From a virus: DNA of 37,882 nucleotides. Location of the stretch: IMG/VR virus record IMGVR_UViG_3300023223_000311, positions 1 through 37,882 of that record; one strand, written 5' to 3'. Shown one piece after another: positions 6,401-12,818 of the stretch. The number at the start of each line of letters is the position of its first letter. Within the stretch, counting starts at the first letter, position 1. A model generated the notes under the pieces. That model saw only the letters and a list, made by a program, of their open reading frames with translations, had not been told where the DNA came from and ran no database searches. Made by a program: the position numbers and the translations under genes.

Positions 6401-6438
6401 GAATAAGTATATATACATCAGAAGGTTAAGGCTGTTTG

Positions 6439-6447
6439 TGTTATAAT
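6439..6447 (+). promoter_or_regulatory. Extended -10 promoter for the 6473 gene cluster
   Basis: TGTTATAAT is an extended -10 element (TGn plus perfect TATAAT) 26 bases before the first start codon. No good -35 is present, as is typical for extended -10 promoters. The same TGTTATAAT string occurs at 14462-14470 and upstream of the capsid gene. Confidence 0.6.
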
Positions 6448-6472
6448 TTATGTTCAATTACTGGAGATATTT

Positions 6473-6763
6473 ATGACGACCGGACGACACTGGAGTGATT
6501 GCGCTCAACATAATATGCCAGCCATGCCAAACGGCCCTTGTGATTGTGGGGCTGATGCCCCTGATCCAGCAGAGCCAAAAGGGATGATTGAGGTATTCCT
6601 AGAGGCGACCGAGGTAAATTTAATCGGCAACCTGCTAGCGAATATCAGGAAAGAAGTACCAGAGGGCCTTGATCCTACATTTTACCATACCTTAAACTAT
6701 AAAAAAGAATGTGAGCTAAAAGGCATGGCCGACGAACTAGCAGAAAAACTGGGGATAGGTTAA
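6473..6763 (+). CDS. Hypothetical protein with CDCG motif, 96 aa
   Basis: It starts at ATG 6473 behind CTGGAG. The N-terminus has a Cys/His cluster (CAQHNMPAMPNGPCDCG, residues 10-26) that recurs in small phage proteins of unknown role. The rest is acidic and helical (MADELAEKLGIG). Its stop shares a base with the next start (TAATG). It is first in a short rightward cluster downstream of the structured RNA. Confidence 0.75.
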   Translation: MTTGRHWSDCAQHNMPAMPNGPCDCGADAPDPAEPKGMIEVFLEATEVNLIGNLLANIRKEVPEGLDPTFYHTLNYKKECELKGMADELAEKLGIG

Positions 6764-7038
6764 TGGGTGATGTCGTTACTTTAGTGCAGCCGGATGATTT
6801 CAAAGGTTGCACGTATTTCGACACTAGACACAATCATATCGGTTTAAAGATGCGCGATGACTCTTTGGGAATACTTAGGGAGCCAGAAGGCAAGTTTAGA
6901 TTTGTCCTGAATGGCAATTCAAACCTATATAGCCGAGAGGAATTAGCAGAATTTATCCACACAGCCTCAGTTTTAATTGACGATGAACAGCGATGGATGC
7001 CAGAAGGTAAGCTTGTAGCCTGTAATTACTTTGATTAA
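6763..7038 (+). CDS. Hypothetical protein, 91 aa
   Basis: The start is coupled to the upstream stop. The pattern is mostly beta (GDVVTLVQPDDFKGC, then HIGLKMRDDSLGILRE and KFRFVLNGN), ending with a helix (REELAEFIHTASVLID). No motif identifies a function. Confidence 0.75.
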   Translation: MGDVVTLVQPDDFKGCTYFDTRHNHIGLKMRDDSLGILREPEGKFRFVLNGNSNLYSREELAEFIHTASVLIDDEQRWMPEGKLVACNYFD

Positions 7039-7066
7039 CAGCCCCTTATTCAATAGAGAGAATATA

Positions 7067-7234
7067 ATGACTAGATGGCAAAAGAAATCAGCCGAACTTG
7101 AAGCAAAAGTGAGAGAAGGGGTTCGGCTCCTTAAGATTGAAGATCCTGAGAAGTACCAGCAGTTAGTTGACGCCAGTCAGGCACTGTATGACGGCTTTGT
7201 GCGCATGAGATTTGAAGAGGCTAAAGGCTTATGA
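7067..7234 (+). CDS. Small helical protein, 55 aa
   Basis: I chose ATG 7067 with AGAGAG eight bases upstream, rather than a TTG at 7031 that overlaps the preceding gene. The protein is a charged two-helix hairpin (WQKKSAELEAKVREGVRLLK and YQQLVDASQALYDGFVRM). Function unknown. Confidence 0.7.
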   Translation: MTRWQKKSAELEAKVREGVRLLKIEDPEKYQQLVDASQALYDGFVRMRFEEAKGL

Positions 7235-7287
7235 AATACACATCATGCAAGATAGGGCACGGTAAGGATGGATGGGAAGATCGTTAA
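7231..7287 (+). CDS. Possible 18-residue microprotein
   Basis: The ATG overlaps the preceding stop (ATGA) and encodes MKYTSCKIGHGKDGWEDR before TAA. The end overlaps the converging gene at 7284 by four bases. Only the coupled start and the lack of a gap support it. Confidence 0.3.
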   Translation: MKYTSCKIGHGKDGWEDR

Positions 7288-7496
7288 ATATGAATCTTAT
7301 TAAACGAACTATTACCCATTGTCTTCAAAGCTTTGGAAAGACGCTCATCAGAACTTTTACCGGCCTCTATCAGCTCGTTAATCCAATCCTTAACCAATCC
7401 ATCCTCCATATCATTTAAAGCCTCAGAGCGCGCCACATGGAGCTTAACACCCGCTACCGCCTTATCCAGAAACTCTTTGCTGAATGTATTTGCCAT
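7284..7496 (-). CDS. Hypothetical protein, 70 aa
   Basis: An alpha-helical protein (FSKEFLDKAVAGVKLHVA, then GLVKDWINELIEAGKSSDE and RLSKALKTM). An AGAGGCC purine stretch precedes ATG 7496. It is the last gene of the leftward block from 11123 and converges on the 6473-7234 cluster. No function recognised. Confidence 0.7.
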   Translation of the reverse strand: MANTFSKEFLDKAVAGVKLHVARSEALNDMEDGLVKDWINELIEAGKSSDERLSKALKTMGNSSFNKIHI

Positions 7497-7520
7497 TTTT
7501 GTGGCCTCTTATAAGAGTGA

Positions 7521-7718
7521 TTAAACATCAAAACCAAGGCACGTAGCACAACCTACCGGCGAGTCTGGATGCCCTGAAGCAGCGTGCAAATCATCAATAT
7601 CAAAGATTCCCTTGCACCCCATACAGCGAGCTTTACCATCAGGAACACCGGAAAATACATCGTCAATCATACTTCCGATATTGTTATTCATCCTTTCAAT
7701 TGGGTCTGGAATATACAT
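7521..7718 (-). CDS. Zinc-ribbon-like small protein
   Basis: Two CxxC pairs (CMGC near residue 32 and CATC near residue 57), separated by about 21 residues and flanking HAASGHPDSPVG, form a likely four-Cys zinc knuckle. The N-terminal half is polar. GAGGC lies before the ATG. It may bind nucleic acid or protein; no family recognised. Confidence 0.7.
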   Translation of the reverse strand: MYIPDPIERMNNNIGSMIDDVFSGVPDGKARCMGCKGIFDIDDLHAASGHPDSPVGCATCLGFDV

Positions 7719-7753
7719 TTTACATGCCTCTTTAGTGGTGATAGGTGTTATGA

Positions 7754-7951
7754 TTAATCCGATTGAGATAGCGCATCAAGAGCCACACAGCCAGATTTAC
7801 CCGTTATCCATGCCACATCAGTACCAAAATTATTAGGCTCTGGCTGGATAGTCTTAATTATATGCTGGGTGCTAGTGATAGGCCCTTGCGGGTTGATAAT
7901 AGAGTGATAATTAACTACATCGCCACACTTAAAACCTTTTATTTCTTTCAT
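7754..7951 (-). CDS. Hypothetical protein, 65 aa
   Basis: It opens with a beta-type KGFKCGDVVNYHSIINPQGP segment, similar in style to the small SH3-like barrels of phage accessory genes. A second beta region follows (GTDVAWITGKSGCVALDAL). AAGAGG precedes the ATG. Function unknown. Confidence 0.7.
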   Translation of the reverse strand: MKEIKGFKCGDVVNYHSIINPQGPITSTQHIIKTIQPEPNNFGTDVAWITGKSGCVALDALSQSD

Positions 7952-7990
7952 TCTATTTAACCTCTTTTATCTGTTTAACCCCTTACTGCA

Positions 7991-8623
7991 CTATAAGCCC
8001 AGGGATAGTTGATTAATGGTGGATGGATTAACCTGGGTAGCTGATTCAAATACATGTAAGCCAAGGTCTGGATGAACGCAATTCCTTAATAGTTTATCCG
8101 TTCGGTCTTGGAACTCGTAACCATCGATATTAATACCCAGCACCCGCTGCCAGTCTTCGCGCTTACCGCCCTGAATATCCACGTTATCGGATTCAAAATA
8201 GCCAATATGGTAATTAGCCCAAAAGTAATGCCGGTCAAGAATAGCAGCCGGTTTCCGTAATTCTTCATAGTATGGCTCGACATTCTCAACCACCCATTGA
8301 CCATCAAAGAATTTCTCTAAGAATATAATTTCCTGATATAATCCAAGCTCTGGATATTCCGGGGGATAACGACCACCCTTAGACGCCCAATACCTGGGCC
8401 TTGAATGAGTTGGGCAAGGATAGGAAGACCAGATAGAATCGAACTCCCGGTAATGATCGAGCAAATATTGATGGGCATCACCAACAACTACAGTATCCTG
8501 GGGGTATTGATCTTGATAGAATTGGGCAATATCTTCACGATACTCAACGGCAGTAACTTCGACATAATCTGGCCATTTCTTACGATTGCCTCCAAGACCA
8601 CTGTATAAATTCAGAACCTTCAT
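7991..8623 (-). CDS. DNA (cytosine-5) methyltransferase
   Basis: It would transfer a methyl group from S-adenosylmethionine to cytosine C5 in DNA. With ATG 8623 the protein has 210 residues. It shows the SAM-binding motif I (LNLYSGLGG, 4-12), the catalytic Pro-Cys loop (SYPCPTHSRPR, Cys70) and the ENV motif (VVENVEPYY, 111-119). It is shorter than typical bacterial C5 enzymes (over 300), so the target-recognition region is reduced. ATG 8623 overlaps the upstream stop (ATGA), which favours it over GTG 8632. No cognate restriction nuclease is nearby, so it is probably a solitary phage enzyme protecting against host restriction. Sequence specificity is unknown. Confidence 0.85.
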   Translation of the reverse strand: MKVLNLYSGLGGNRKKWPDYVEVTAVEYREDIAQFYQDQYPQDTVVVGDAHQYLLDHYREFDSIWSSYPCPTHSRPRYWASKGGRYPPEYPELGLYQEIIFLEKFFDGQWVVENVEPYYEELRKPAAILDRHYFWANYHIGYFESDNVDIQGGKREDWQRVLGINIDGYEFQDRTDKLLRNCVHPDLGLHVFESATQVNPSTINQLSLGL

Positions 8624-8805
8624 ACCACCCACCAGCTAATAATCCACACCACAACCCCACATACACCCGCATAGACGATTAACCCTAAAGTTCCGCTATT
8701 TGTACACCAATCTGTGAAAAGCCAGTATTTAGCCCTTACAGCGTCCCAGTGAGCAATAAGGATGCCAGATAGGCCGAATAGGAATAGATAACCGAGAGTT
8801 GTCAT
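8620..8805 (-). CDS. Two-helix membrane protein, 61 aa
   Basis: Hydrophobic helices lie at residues 3-19 (TLGYLFLFGLSGILIAH) and 40-60 (LGLIVYAGVCGVVVWIISWWV), joined by a polar loop with one Cys. It overlaps the endonuclease stop and the methyltransferase start by four bases each. The size and topology would fit a small holin or accessory membrane protein, but it is far from the lysis cassette. Function unknown. Confidence 0.7.
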   Translation of the reverse strand: MTTLGYLFLFGLSGILIAHWDAVRAKYWLFTDWCTNSGTLGLIVYAGVCGVVVWIISWWVV

Positions 8806-9353
8806 TGTTTGATCATCCCGTGGTTTGGGTGGTATCCGTACTTCTTCTCCGCTTCTTTCCTTGCTTTTATCGCGTCATCAATCAGGTCGAAATGCCCAAG
8901 ACTTACCTTTTTCCCCTTCACTCCTATTATTGCGTACCACTTACCGGAAGGCTTGCAGAGATAAACCCCGGAATGCCCGCTGCTATTATTTAACTGTAAC
9001 GGTCTGTTTCTCGTATTTTCGCTTTCTGTGACGTTCCGAAGATTTGACATCCTATTATTTGTTCCGTCGCCGTCGATATGATCAATAATCAGCGGCCACT
9101 CCCCGTGAACATACAGCCATGCAAGTCGGTGAGCCTTATAAGCAAAGCCATTAACTCGAATGTCTATATATTTTGTTCTGCCGCGCTGGGGAATTACAAT
9201 CCATCCGGCCTCAAGCCCCTTAACTTTTCTAGTGCCTCTATTCATCAGCCATACAAGAGCACCAGTGTTTTCGTTATAAGAAAAAATGGCCTTTAGTTCC
9301 TGCTGACTGATCGCTTTTTCTTTGCGATTGTCTCTAGTCCATTTATCACCCAT
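8802..9353 (-). CDS. HNH homing endonuclease with AP2 DNA-binding domain
   Basis: Free-standing endonuclease of the HNH_3/AP2 type, which cuts DNA and spreads its own gene. Residues 17-70 form the NUMOD-like/beta N-terminus (YNENTGALVW). The HNH core is at 75-106 (HRLAW, DHIDGDGTNNR, NLR), with His92 and the Asn residues of the fold visible. The AP2 domain follows at about 127-172 (SGHSGVYL, KWYAIIGV, LGHFD, AIKARKEAEKKYG). AGAGGGAA precedes ATG 9353. It sits between small phage genes with normal overlaps, so it is an established insertion. Confident in family. Confidence 0.9.
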   Translation of the reverse strand: MGDKWTRDNRKEKAISQQELKAIFSYNENTGALVWLMNRGTRKVKGLEAGWIVIPQRGRTKYIDIRVNGFAYKAHRLAWLYVHGEWPLIIDHIDGDGTNNRMSNLRNVTESENTRNRPLQLNNSSGHSGVYLCKPSGKWYAIIGVKGKKVSLGHFDLIDDAIKARKEAEKKYGYHPNHGMIKQ

Positions 9354-9356
9354 ATT

Positions 9357-9638
9357 CTATTCCCTCTCTTGTGTGGATAACATGGCTTTAATGGCGCAGG
9401 TTAACGCATAGGTTTTTGGATAGCTTTTACCGCTACGCCCTAACCCTGATGCCAAGCTCGCCGCAGTGAATGCATAATTAAAGGCGTCCTGCTCAGCCTC
9501 TGTAGGATTGGCAGAAATCAATACTTTGCCCTCGAATGCTTCATTGATAAGTGCCTCGACATCAGTTAACAAAACAACCACATTCCAGTTATCTGCATCA
9601 AAGCTCTTTGCTTCAAGCTTCTTGATTAGCTCATTCAC
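9357..9638 (-). CDS. Hypothetical protein, 93 aa
   Basis: GTG 9638 has TTGGAG nine bases upstream. The upstream TTG at 9653 is that ribosome site itself. The protein is helical, with an Ala-rich C-terminal half (DAFNYAFTAASLASGLGRSG) and an acidic middle (LLTDVEALINEAFEG). Its stop lies four bases before the endonuclease start. No motif recognised. Confidence 0.7.
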   Translation of the reverse strand: MNELIKKLEAKSFDADNWNVVVLLTDVEALINEAFEGKVLISANPTEAEQDAFNYAFTAASLASGLGRSGKSYPKTYALTCAIKAMLSTQERE

Positions 9639-9873
9639 TGGGGAGCACTCCAAGATAGTGATAGCGTAAGTCGTCCTTATCTGATAAGTAACGGGCCCTT
9701 ATTGATTCAAGTCGTTTGCCGTTATCGATCATGGCAGCCTTCATCATTGGCACACTTTTACTTCTCTCTGCCTTGCGCCACCCTATCCGGTATTGATGGC
9801 TACTTTCATTGCATCGAATGCAGTATTCGCGATGAGTAATAAACAGCATTATAAAATATTTGATTCGTTTCAT
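9631..9873 (-). CDS. Hypothetical basic protein with short hydrophobic N-terminus
   Basis: It opens with MKRIKYFIMLFITHREYCIRC, a very short hydrophobic stretch after positive charges. A basic helical region (GWRKAERSKSVPMMKAAMI) and a charged C-terminus follow. GGAG precedes the ATG by eight bases. It could be membrane-associated, but the segment is short for a spanning helix. Function unknown. Confidence 0.7.
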   Translation of the reverse strand: MKRIKYFIMLFITHREYCIRCNESSHQYRIGWRKAERSKSVPMMKAAMIDNGKRLESIRARYLSDKDDLRYHYLGVLPSE

Positions 9874-9894
9874 TCGGCTTTCTCCATGGTATAA

Positions 9895-10251
9895 TTACTT
9901 CTTAAACAAGCTGATTAGTTTGGGTTCTGACACTTCGACATCTTCAATAGGCGGAAGGTTTTTAACTTCGCCGGTTGATACAGCAATTAAAGCTCTAGCC
10001 ATTAGATCGGTTTCAAAGCTGGCTGACAGAACGTTCATTATTTTATTGGGTAGCTCGGCCTTCATCTCTACGCTCATCTTGTCGAAATCAACACAATGCA
10101 GAGCATTCAAGACTTTGTAATCAGGATGAGATCTAGGATTAGTCCCGATTAAATTGGCAAGCTTATCGACATCGCATATAGAGAAATGCCCGCTATCATT
10201 AAGCATTTTATCCAGCGCTATTCGTATTGTTTCTTGTTTAAATTCGTCCAT
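9895..10251 (-). CDS. Hypothetical helical protein, 118 aa
   Basis: ATG 10251 is preferred because AGAGAGGA is spaced nine bases before it; the upstream ATG 10260 abuts that site. The predicted protein is alpha-helical (FKQETIRIALDKMLNDSGHF, VDKLANLIGT, VEMKAELPNKIMNVLSAS). No catalytic residues stand out. It stays in the leftward accessory block. Confidence 0.7.
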   Translation of the reverse strand: MDEFKQETIRIALDKMLNDSGHFSICDVDKLANLIGTNPRSHPDYKVLNALHCVDFDKMSVEMKAELPNKIMNVLSASFETDLMARALIAVSTGEVKNLPPIEDVEVSEPKLISLFKK

Positions 10252-10283
10252 TCTGCTCATTCCTCTCTGTATTACTATAGGTG

Positions 10284-10478
10284 TTAATCAATAGGGGCAA
10301 ATTCCCACCAGTCTTTCACTGCTCCATATTCAATTAATTCATCTATGGCATTATCAAGATTAGGATTTCCGTAAGACCTTTTTTGTTGTGCAGCTTCACG
10401 TTTTCTATAACGCTTTAGCTTCTTGATCATGCTTTCAATAGCGGGCTTATCTTCTTCAGTGATTGGTGCTAGTGCCAT
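10284..10478 (-). CDS. Small basic helical protein, 64 aa
   Basis: The first part is a lysine/arginine-rich helix (ESMIKKLKRYRKREAAQQKR), plausible for nucleic-acid contact. An acidic helix and a tryptophan pair (VKDWWEFAPID) follow. AAGGAC precedes the ATG. Function unknown. Confidence 0.7.
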   Translation of the reverse strand: MALAPITEEDKPAIESMIKKLKRYRKREAAQQKRSYGNPNLDNAIDELIEYGAVKDWWEFAPID

Positions 10479-10504
10479 TGTATTAGTCCTTATAGTTAGA
10501 TAGA

Positions 10505-10786
10505 TTAAGCAGGGTTAAGATTCATTCCAGAACTATAAAAAACATGCCATACAAGGCCGCTATCCATAAGTACTGAATCAAGATAGTGATAGCCGTACAT
10601 GTCCAATTCATGCCCCGTGCCTACAATTACAATCTGGCCGGTCATGTTTTCCGAGTAGGTATCAACTTGCGCCCACAAAAATAGCGAACCGTTTTGCTCA
10701 GCAACTTTAAGGATCGTGTGATCTTCTGGCAGTGTAAATTCCTGAGTGCCGGTAATGTCTAGTGGGTATTTGTAGATTACTTGCAT
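10505..10786 (-). CDS. DUF7352-like phage protein
   Basis: The 93-residue beta-rich sequence fits a common small phage family: YKYPLDITGTQEFTLPED, then ILKVAEQNGSLFLWAQVD, IVIVGTGHELD and a terminal GLVWHVF. Members occur in early regions of many tailed phages and have no known activity. The start overlaps the end of the Cys-containing microprotein gene. Family assignment is from pattern memory. Confidence 0.65.
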   Translation of the reverse strand: MQVIYKYPLDITGTQEFTLPEDHTILKVAEQNGSLFLWAQVDTYSENMTGQIVIVGTGHELDMYGYHYLDSVLMDSGLVWHVFYSSGMNLNPA

Positions 10787-10902
10787 AATTTAATTCCTTG
10801 TTGTTGATTAGTTGCCTTGATGCGGTCACAGGTTTTAGTGAATTGGCACCTTTTCACTCTTGGTTTAACGTAATGGTCAGCATTGTTTCTTGGCCACTTC
10901 AT
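10777..10902 (-). CDS. Small basic Cys-containing protein, 41 aa
   Basis: ATG 10902 lies three bases after the stop of the regulator gene. The frame encodes MKWPRNNADHYVKPRVKRCQ, then FTKTCDRIKATNQQQGIKLC and K. Cys residues are at 19, 24 and 40. It overlaps the next start by ten bases. The high charge and tight packing support a real gene of unknown function. Confidence 0.55.
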   Translation of the reverse strand: MKWPRNNADHYVKPRVKRCQFTKTCDRIKATNQQQGIKLCK

Positions 10903-10904
10903 AA

Positions 10905-11123
10905 TCAAATCTTCTCGTAGCGGTATTTAATAGCTCTAACCGGCCTTAGCTTCATTTTCTTTAGTATCTTTGTGCCCGGTAATTCGCGAGCGCAAATGAC
11001 GTTATCGATAAAGGCTCTGGTGACATCGAAATGTTTAGCTGCTGACTTACTACCACCTAGACGCTTAACTTCTTTCTCGAAGTTTTTTAGAAACTGTTTG
11101 GTTGAAATACTCTTATCTTTCAT
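10905..11123 (-). CDS. HTH-like transcriptional regulator (Cro/CI-type candidate)
   Basis: ATG 11123 is chosen because AGGAG lies eight bases upstream; an upstream in-frame start at 11171 would include the promoter. The 72-residue basic protein has a helix-turn-helix-like region near 20-45 (EVKRLGGSKSAAKHFDVTRA followed by FIDNVI), like small phage repressors. It is first in the leftward block and faces the rightward early genes across a control region, as Cro or CI genes do. Which of the two roles it plays cannot be told. Confidence 0.65.
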   Translation of the reverse strand: MKDKSISTKQFLKNFEKEVKRLGGSKSAAKHFDVTRAFIDNVICARELPGTKILKKMKLRPVRAIKYRYEKI

Positions 11124-11146
11124 AAAGTGCTCTCCTGTAGATTCGA

Positions 11147-11175
11147 ATACTATACTAAAAGCAATATCCAAGCAA
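11147..11175 (-). promoter_or_regulatory. Leftward promoter of the regulator gene
   Basis: TTGCTT (11175-11170), a 17-base spacer and TAGTAT (11152-11147) on the minus strand lie just ahead of the regulator's ribosome site. The 8-bp palindrome ATTCGAAT (11141-11148) overlaps the -10 and could be an operator half of the switch. Confidence 0.5.
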
Positions 11176-11207
11176 GGACTAAACCTAAATTAATTTCGTA
11201 TAAGTAC

Positions 11208-11236
11208 TTGCATTAGTTTTTAAATGGGTATACCAT
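11208..11236 (+). promoter_or_regulatory. Rightward early promoter with palindromic operator-like sites
   Basis: TTGCAT (11208-11213), a 17-base spacer and TACCAT (11231-11236) precede the rightward recombination and lysis genes. Two 8-bp palindromes lie in or beside it: AAGTACTT (11202-11209), overlapping the -35, and GGTATACC (11227-11234), overlapping the -10. That is where a repressor would block polymerase. Confidence 0.5.
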
Positions 11237-11280
11237 CTATCTCAACACTAACGCAATAACTCAAACCAAAGGATACGATT

Positions 11281-11346
11281 ATGAATAGCAAGAAAGCAAA
11301 ACTACTACGCAGAATGGCCCGCTCATCAACTGACCCCTATGTCTGA
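11281..11346 (+). CDS. 21-residue leader peptide, or gene interrupted by TGA
   Basis: AAAGGA precedes ATG 11281 at good spacing. The frame reads MNSKKAKLLRRMARSSTDPY then V before TGA at 11344. After the TGA the same frame stays open for 27 more codons (GQPLVCDGRNKPTTRLIAGK and on) to TAA at 11428. The product is either a leader peptide with a structured downstream region or a 49-codon gene carrying an in-frame stop. The N-terminus resembles small basic phage early proteins. Confidence 0.5.
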   Translation: MNSKKAKLLRRMARSSTDPYV

Positions 11347-11354
11347 GGACAGCC

Positions 11355-11414
11355 GCTTGTCTGTGATGGTCGAAACAAGCCCACTACCCGCTTAATTGCG
11401 GGCAAGTCGGTAGT
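11355..11414 (+). promoter_or_regulatory. Nested hairpins in the early leader
   Basis: CCCGC (11387-11391) pairs with GCGGG (11398-11402) around a 6-base loop. ACTACC (11383-11388) can pair with GGTAGT (11409-11414). Just upstream GCTTGT (11355-11360) pairs with ACAAGC (11375-11380). No U-tract follows. This could be attenuation or RNA-stability control, or simply coding sequence if the TGA at 11344 is read through. Confidence 0.35.
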
Positions 11415-11431
11415 AACTATTGGAGAATAAA

Positions 11432-11578
11432 ATGATTAAGCAGCATCAAGTAAAAACAGACATCGACGCAGAAATTGACGACTGGAAACGTAGCGAAGAG
11501 TTTGACAATCTTCCTCACGGTGAAGAGCTATTGGCAGACTTTGAAGATGAGCGGAAGGGGTATAGAGATGAAGCTTGA
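11432..11578 (+). CDS. Acidic small protein, 48 aa
   Basis: TTGGAG precedes ATG 11432. The protein is highly acidic (KTDIDAEIDDWKRSEEFDNL, then GEELLADFEDERKGYRDEA), with no membrane segment. Its end overlaps the next start by 11 bases. The acidic character could suit a DNA-mimic inhibitor, but that is speculation. Confidence 0.65.
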   Translation: MIKQHQVKTDIDAEIDDWKRSEEFDNLPHGEELLADFEDERKGYRDEA

Positions 11579-11759
11579 AATTGATCCAGTCTGTGAGGCA
11601 AAGATACGCCGCTACCAAGAAATAATTGATCACGGCAACGTAGAAGATGACGGTATTTACAAAGAGCTTTGCGAGGCCGCGTTACTTGTTGCCGGGTCAG
11701 TGGGGGCAAAACTTTCATCACATGATATGCATAAACGCATGGGGCTAGAGAATGAATAG
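11568..11759 (+). CDS. Hypothetical protein, 63 aa
   Basis: The start at ATG 11568 follows GAAGGGG by seven bases. The sequence is helical (EAKIRRYQEIIDHGNV, then YKELCEAALLVAGSVGAKL) with two Cys. It overlaps neighbours on both sides, typical of coupled early genes. Function unknown. Confidence 0.65.
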   Translation: MKLEIDPVCEAKIRRYQEIIDHGNVEDDGIYKELCEAALLVAGSVGAKLSSHDMHKRMGLENE

Positions 11760-11910
11760 CGACGAGTATCTAAAAGGGATGCGTGATTGTAAAGACGGTA
11801 TTCCTCATCAGCCTGGAATGTCACAAGATTATAACGATGGCTATGCGGCTGAATATGAGCGCCAAGAAGTACTAACTGTAATGAGTGATTGGGGAATGCT
11901 ATGCCAGTAA
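11752..11910 (+). CDS. Small conserved-type phage protein, 52 aa
   Basis: Frame ATG 11752 to TAA 11910 encodes MNSDEYLKGMRDCKDGIPHQ, then PGMSQDYNDGYAAEYERQEV and a tail. The 'Y.KG..DC.DG.PH..G.S.DY..GY...Y' pattern recurs in short proteins of lambdoid and related phages, with no known function. Eight-base overlap with the preceding gene and ten with the annealing protein gene. Confidence 0.65.
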   Translation: MNSDEYLKGMRDCKDGIPHQPGMSQDYNDGYAAEYERQEVLTVMSDWGMLCQ

Positions 11911-12494
11911 ATATACACGGTAAAGAATATATGACGGTTGCGGAAAGGATTAACGACTTTCGCAACGAGCACAAGGACTGGACAATTGACACTGATTTAA
12001 TCAGCAATGCAGACCTGATAGTGATTAAAGCCACTATTCACAATGAAGCAGGCCATCAGGTAGGCTCAGGCTACGCAGAAGAGGAAAGGGGGTCAACTAA
12101 CATCAACAAGACCTCAGCCCTTGAGAATTGCGAAACATCAGCCATAGGGCGCGCATTAGCCTCCTGCGGGTATGGTGGCACACAGTATGCATCAGCCAAT
12201 GAAGTAGGCGACGCCATTGTTAATCAGGTAAAGCTGGAAGTATCGGAGTTCTTTATTGCTCACAACGCCAAAGTAATGGAGCATATCAACACTATTCAGG
12301 CTATGAAGTTTGCTTTTGACTCTGGCACATCGAGTGAAAATTTAAGCGTTGCGGCTGAAGCATGGGCAGAACTGTCTGAAGATGATCAGCGTGTTTTATG
12401 GGTTGCGCCCTCAAAGGGTGGAATGTTCACCACTAAAGAGCGTGAAATTATCAAATCAACTGAATTTAGGATGGCTCACAATGCTAATCAGTGA
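11901..12494 (+). CDS. Rad52/ERF-superfamily single-strand annealing protein
   Basis: Expected to bind single-stranded DNA and anneal complementary strands for phage recombination and genome circularisation or concatemer formation. ATG 11901 follows GGGGA. The 197-residue protein has an N-terminal domain with the family-type core: VIKATIHNEAGHQVGSGYAE (42-61), GSTNINKTSALENCETSAIG (64-83) and RALASCGYGG (84-93). The C-terminal half is helical and variable. It resembles proteins placed in the ERF/Sak3 part of the Rad52 superfamily. Its place ahead of DUF1367 and NinG supports a recombination module. No partner exonuclease was found. Confidence 0.7.
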   Translation: MPVNIHGKEYMTVAERINDFRNEHKDWTIDTDLISNADLIVIKATIHNEAGHQVGSGYAEEERGSTNINKTSALENCETSAIGRALASCGYGGTQYASANEVGDAIVNQVKLEVSEFFIAHNAKVMEHINTIQAMKFAFDSGTSSENLSVAAEAWAELSEDDQRVLWVAPSKGGMFTTKEREIIKSTEFRMAHNANQ

Positions 12495-12594
12495 ATGTTG
12501 CGGCGCAGAAGCCGGAGAGTATGAAGATGTGGGTATATGCCCTGATTGCAAGGAGCATTGTTCATGGGTTGATGATGAGGAAGAAGAAGTATGA
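12481..12594 (+). CDS. Zinc-finger-like microprotein, 37 aa
   Basis: ATG 12481 lies inside the end of the annealing protein gene. The product has a Cys-Cys near the start (SECCGAEAGEYEDVGICPDC), then KEHCSWVDD and an acidic tail of four Glu. The CC/CxxC/HC cluster suggests a single zinc site. Its TGA overlaps the next ATG. Confidence 0.6.
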   Translation: MLISECCGAEAGEYEDVGICPDCKEHCSWVDDEEEEV

Positions 12595-12818
12595 ACGTAG
12601 CACCCGAAGCCGAAGCGATAATGAAGTCTATGCCTGGGTCTTATAAAATACAGAGCGAGATTACTGAGTCAATGTGGGTGAATCTTCAGATATTCTGCAC
12701 AGAGGCACAGACTAAACTTATCAATCGACACTTACTCACTATGTCCATTGAGGATCGTCGCAGAGCCGAATTAGTTAAGACCGGTAAGTATAAAGGCCAG
12801 AATGTGAATAAGCGATAA
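12591..12818 (+). CDS. Hypothetical protein, 75 aa
   Basis: A coupled start (ATGA) opens a soluble helical protein (APEAEAIMKSMPGSYKI, SMWVNLQIFCTEAQTKLI, SIEDRRRAELVKTGKYKG) with a basic C-terminus. Its stop shares a base with the following start. No family recognised. Confidence 0.65.
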   Translation: MNVAPEAEAIMKSMPGSYKIQSEITESMWVNLQIFCTEAQTKLINRHLLTMSIEDRRRAELVKTGKYKGQNVNKR

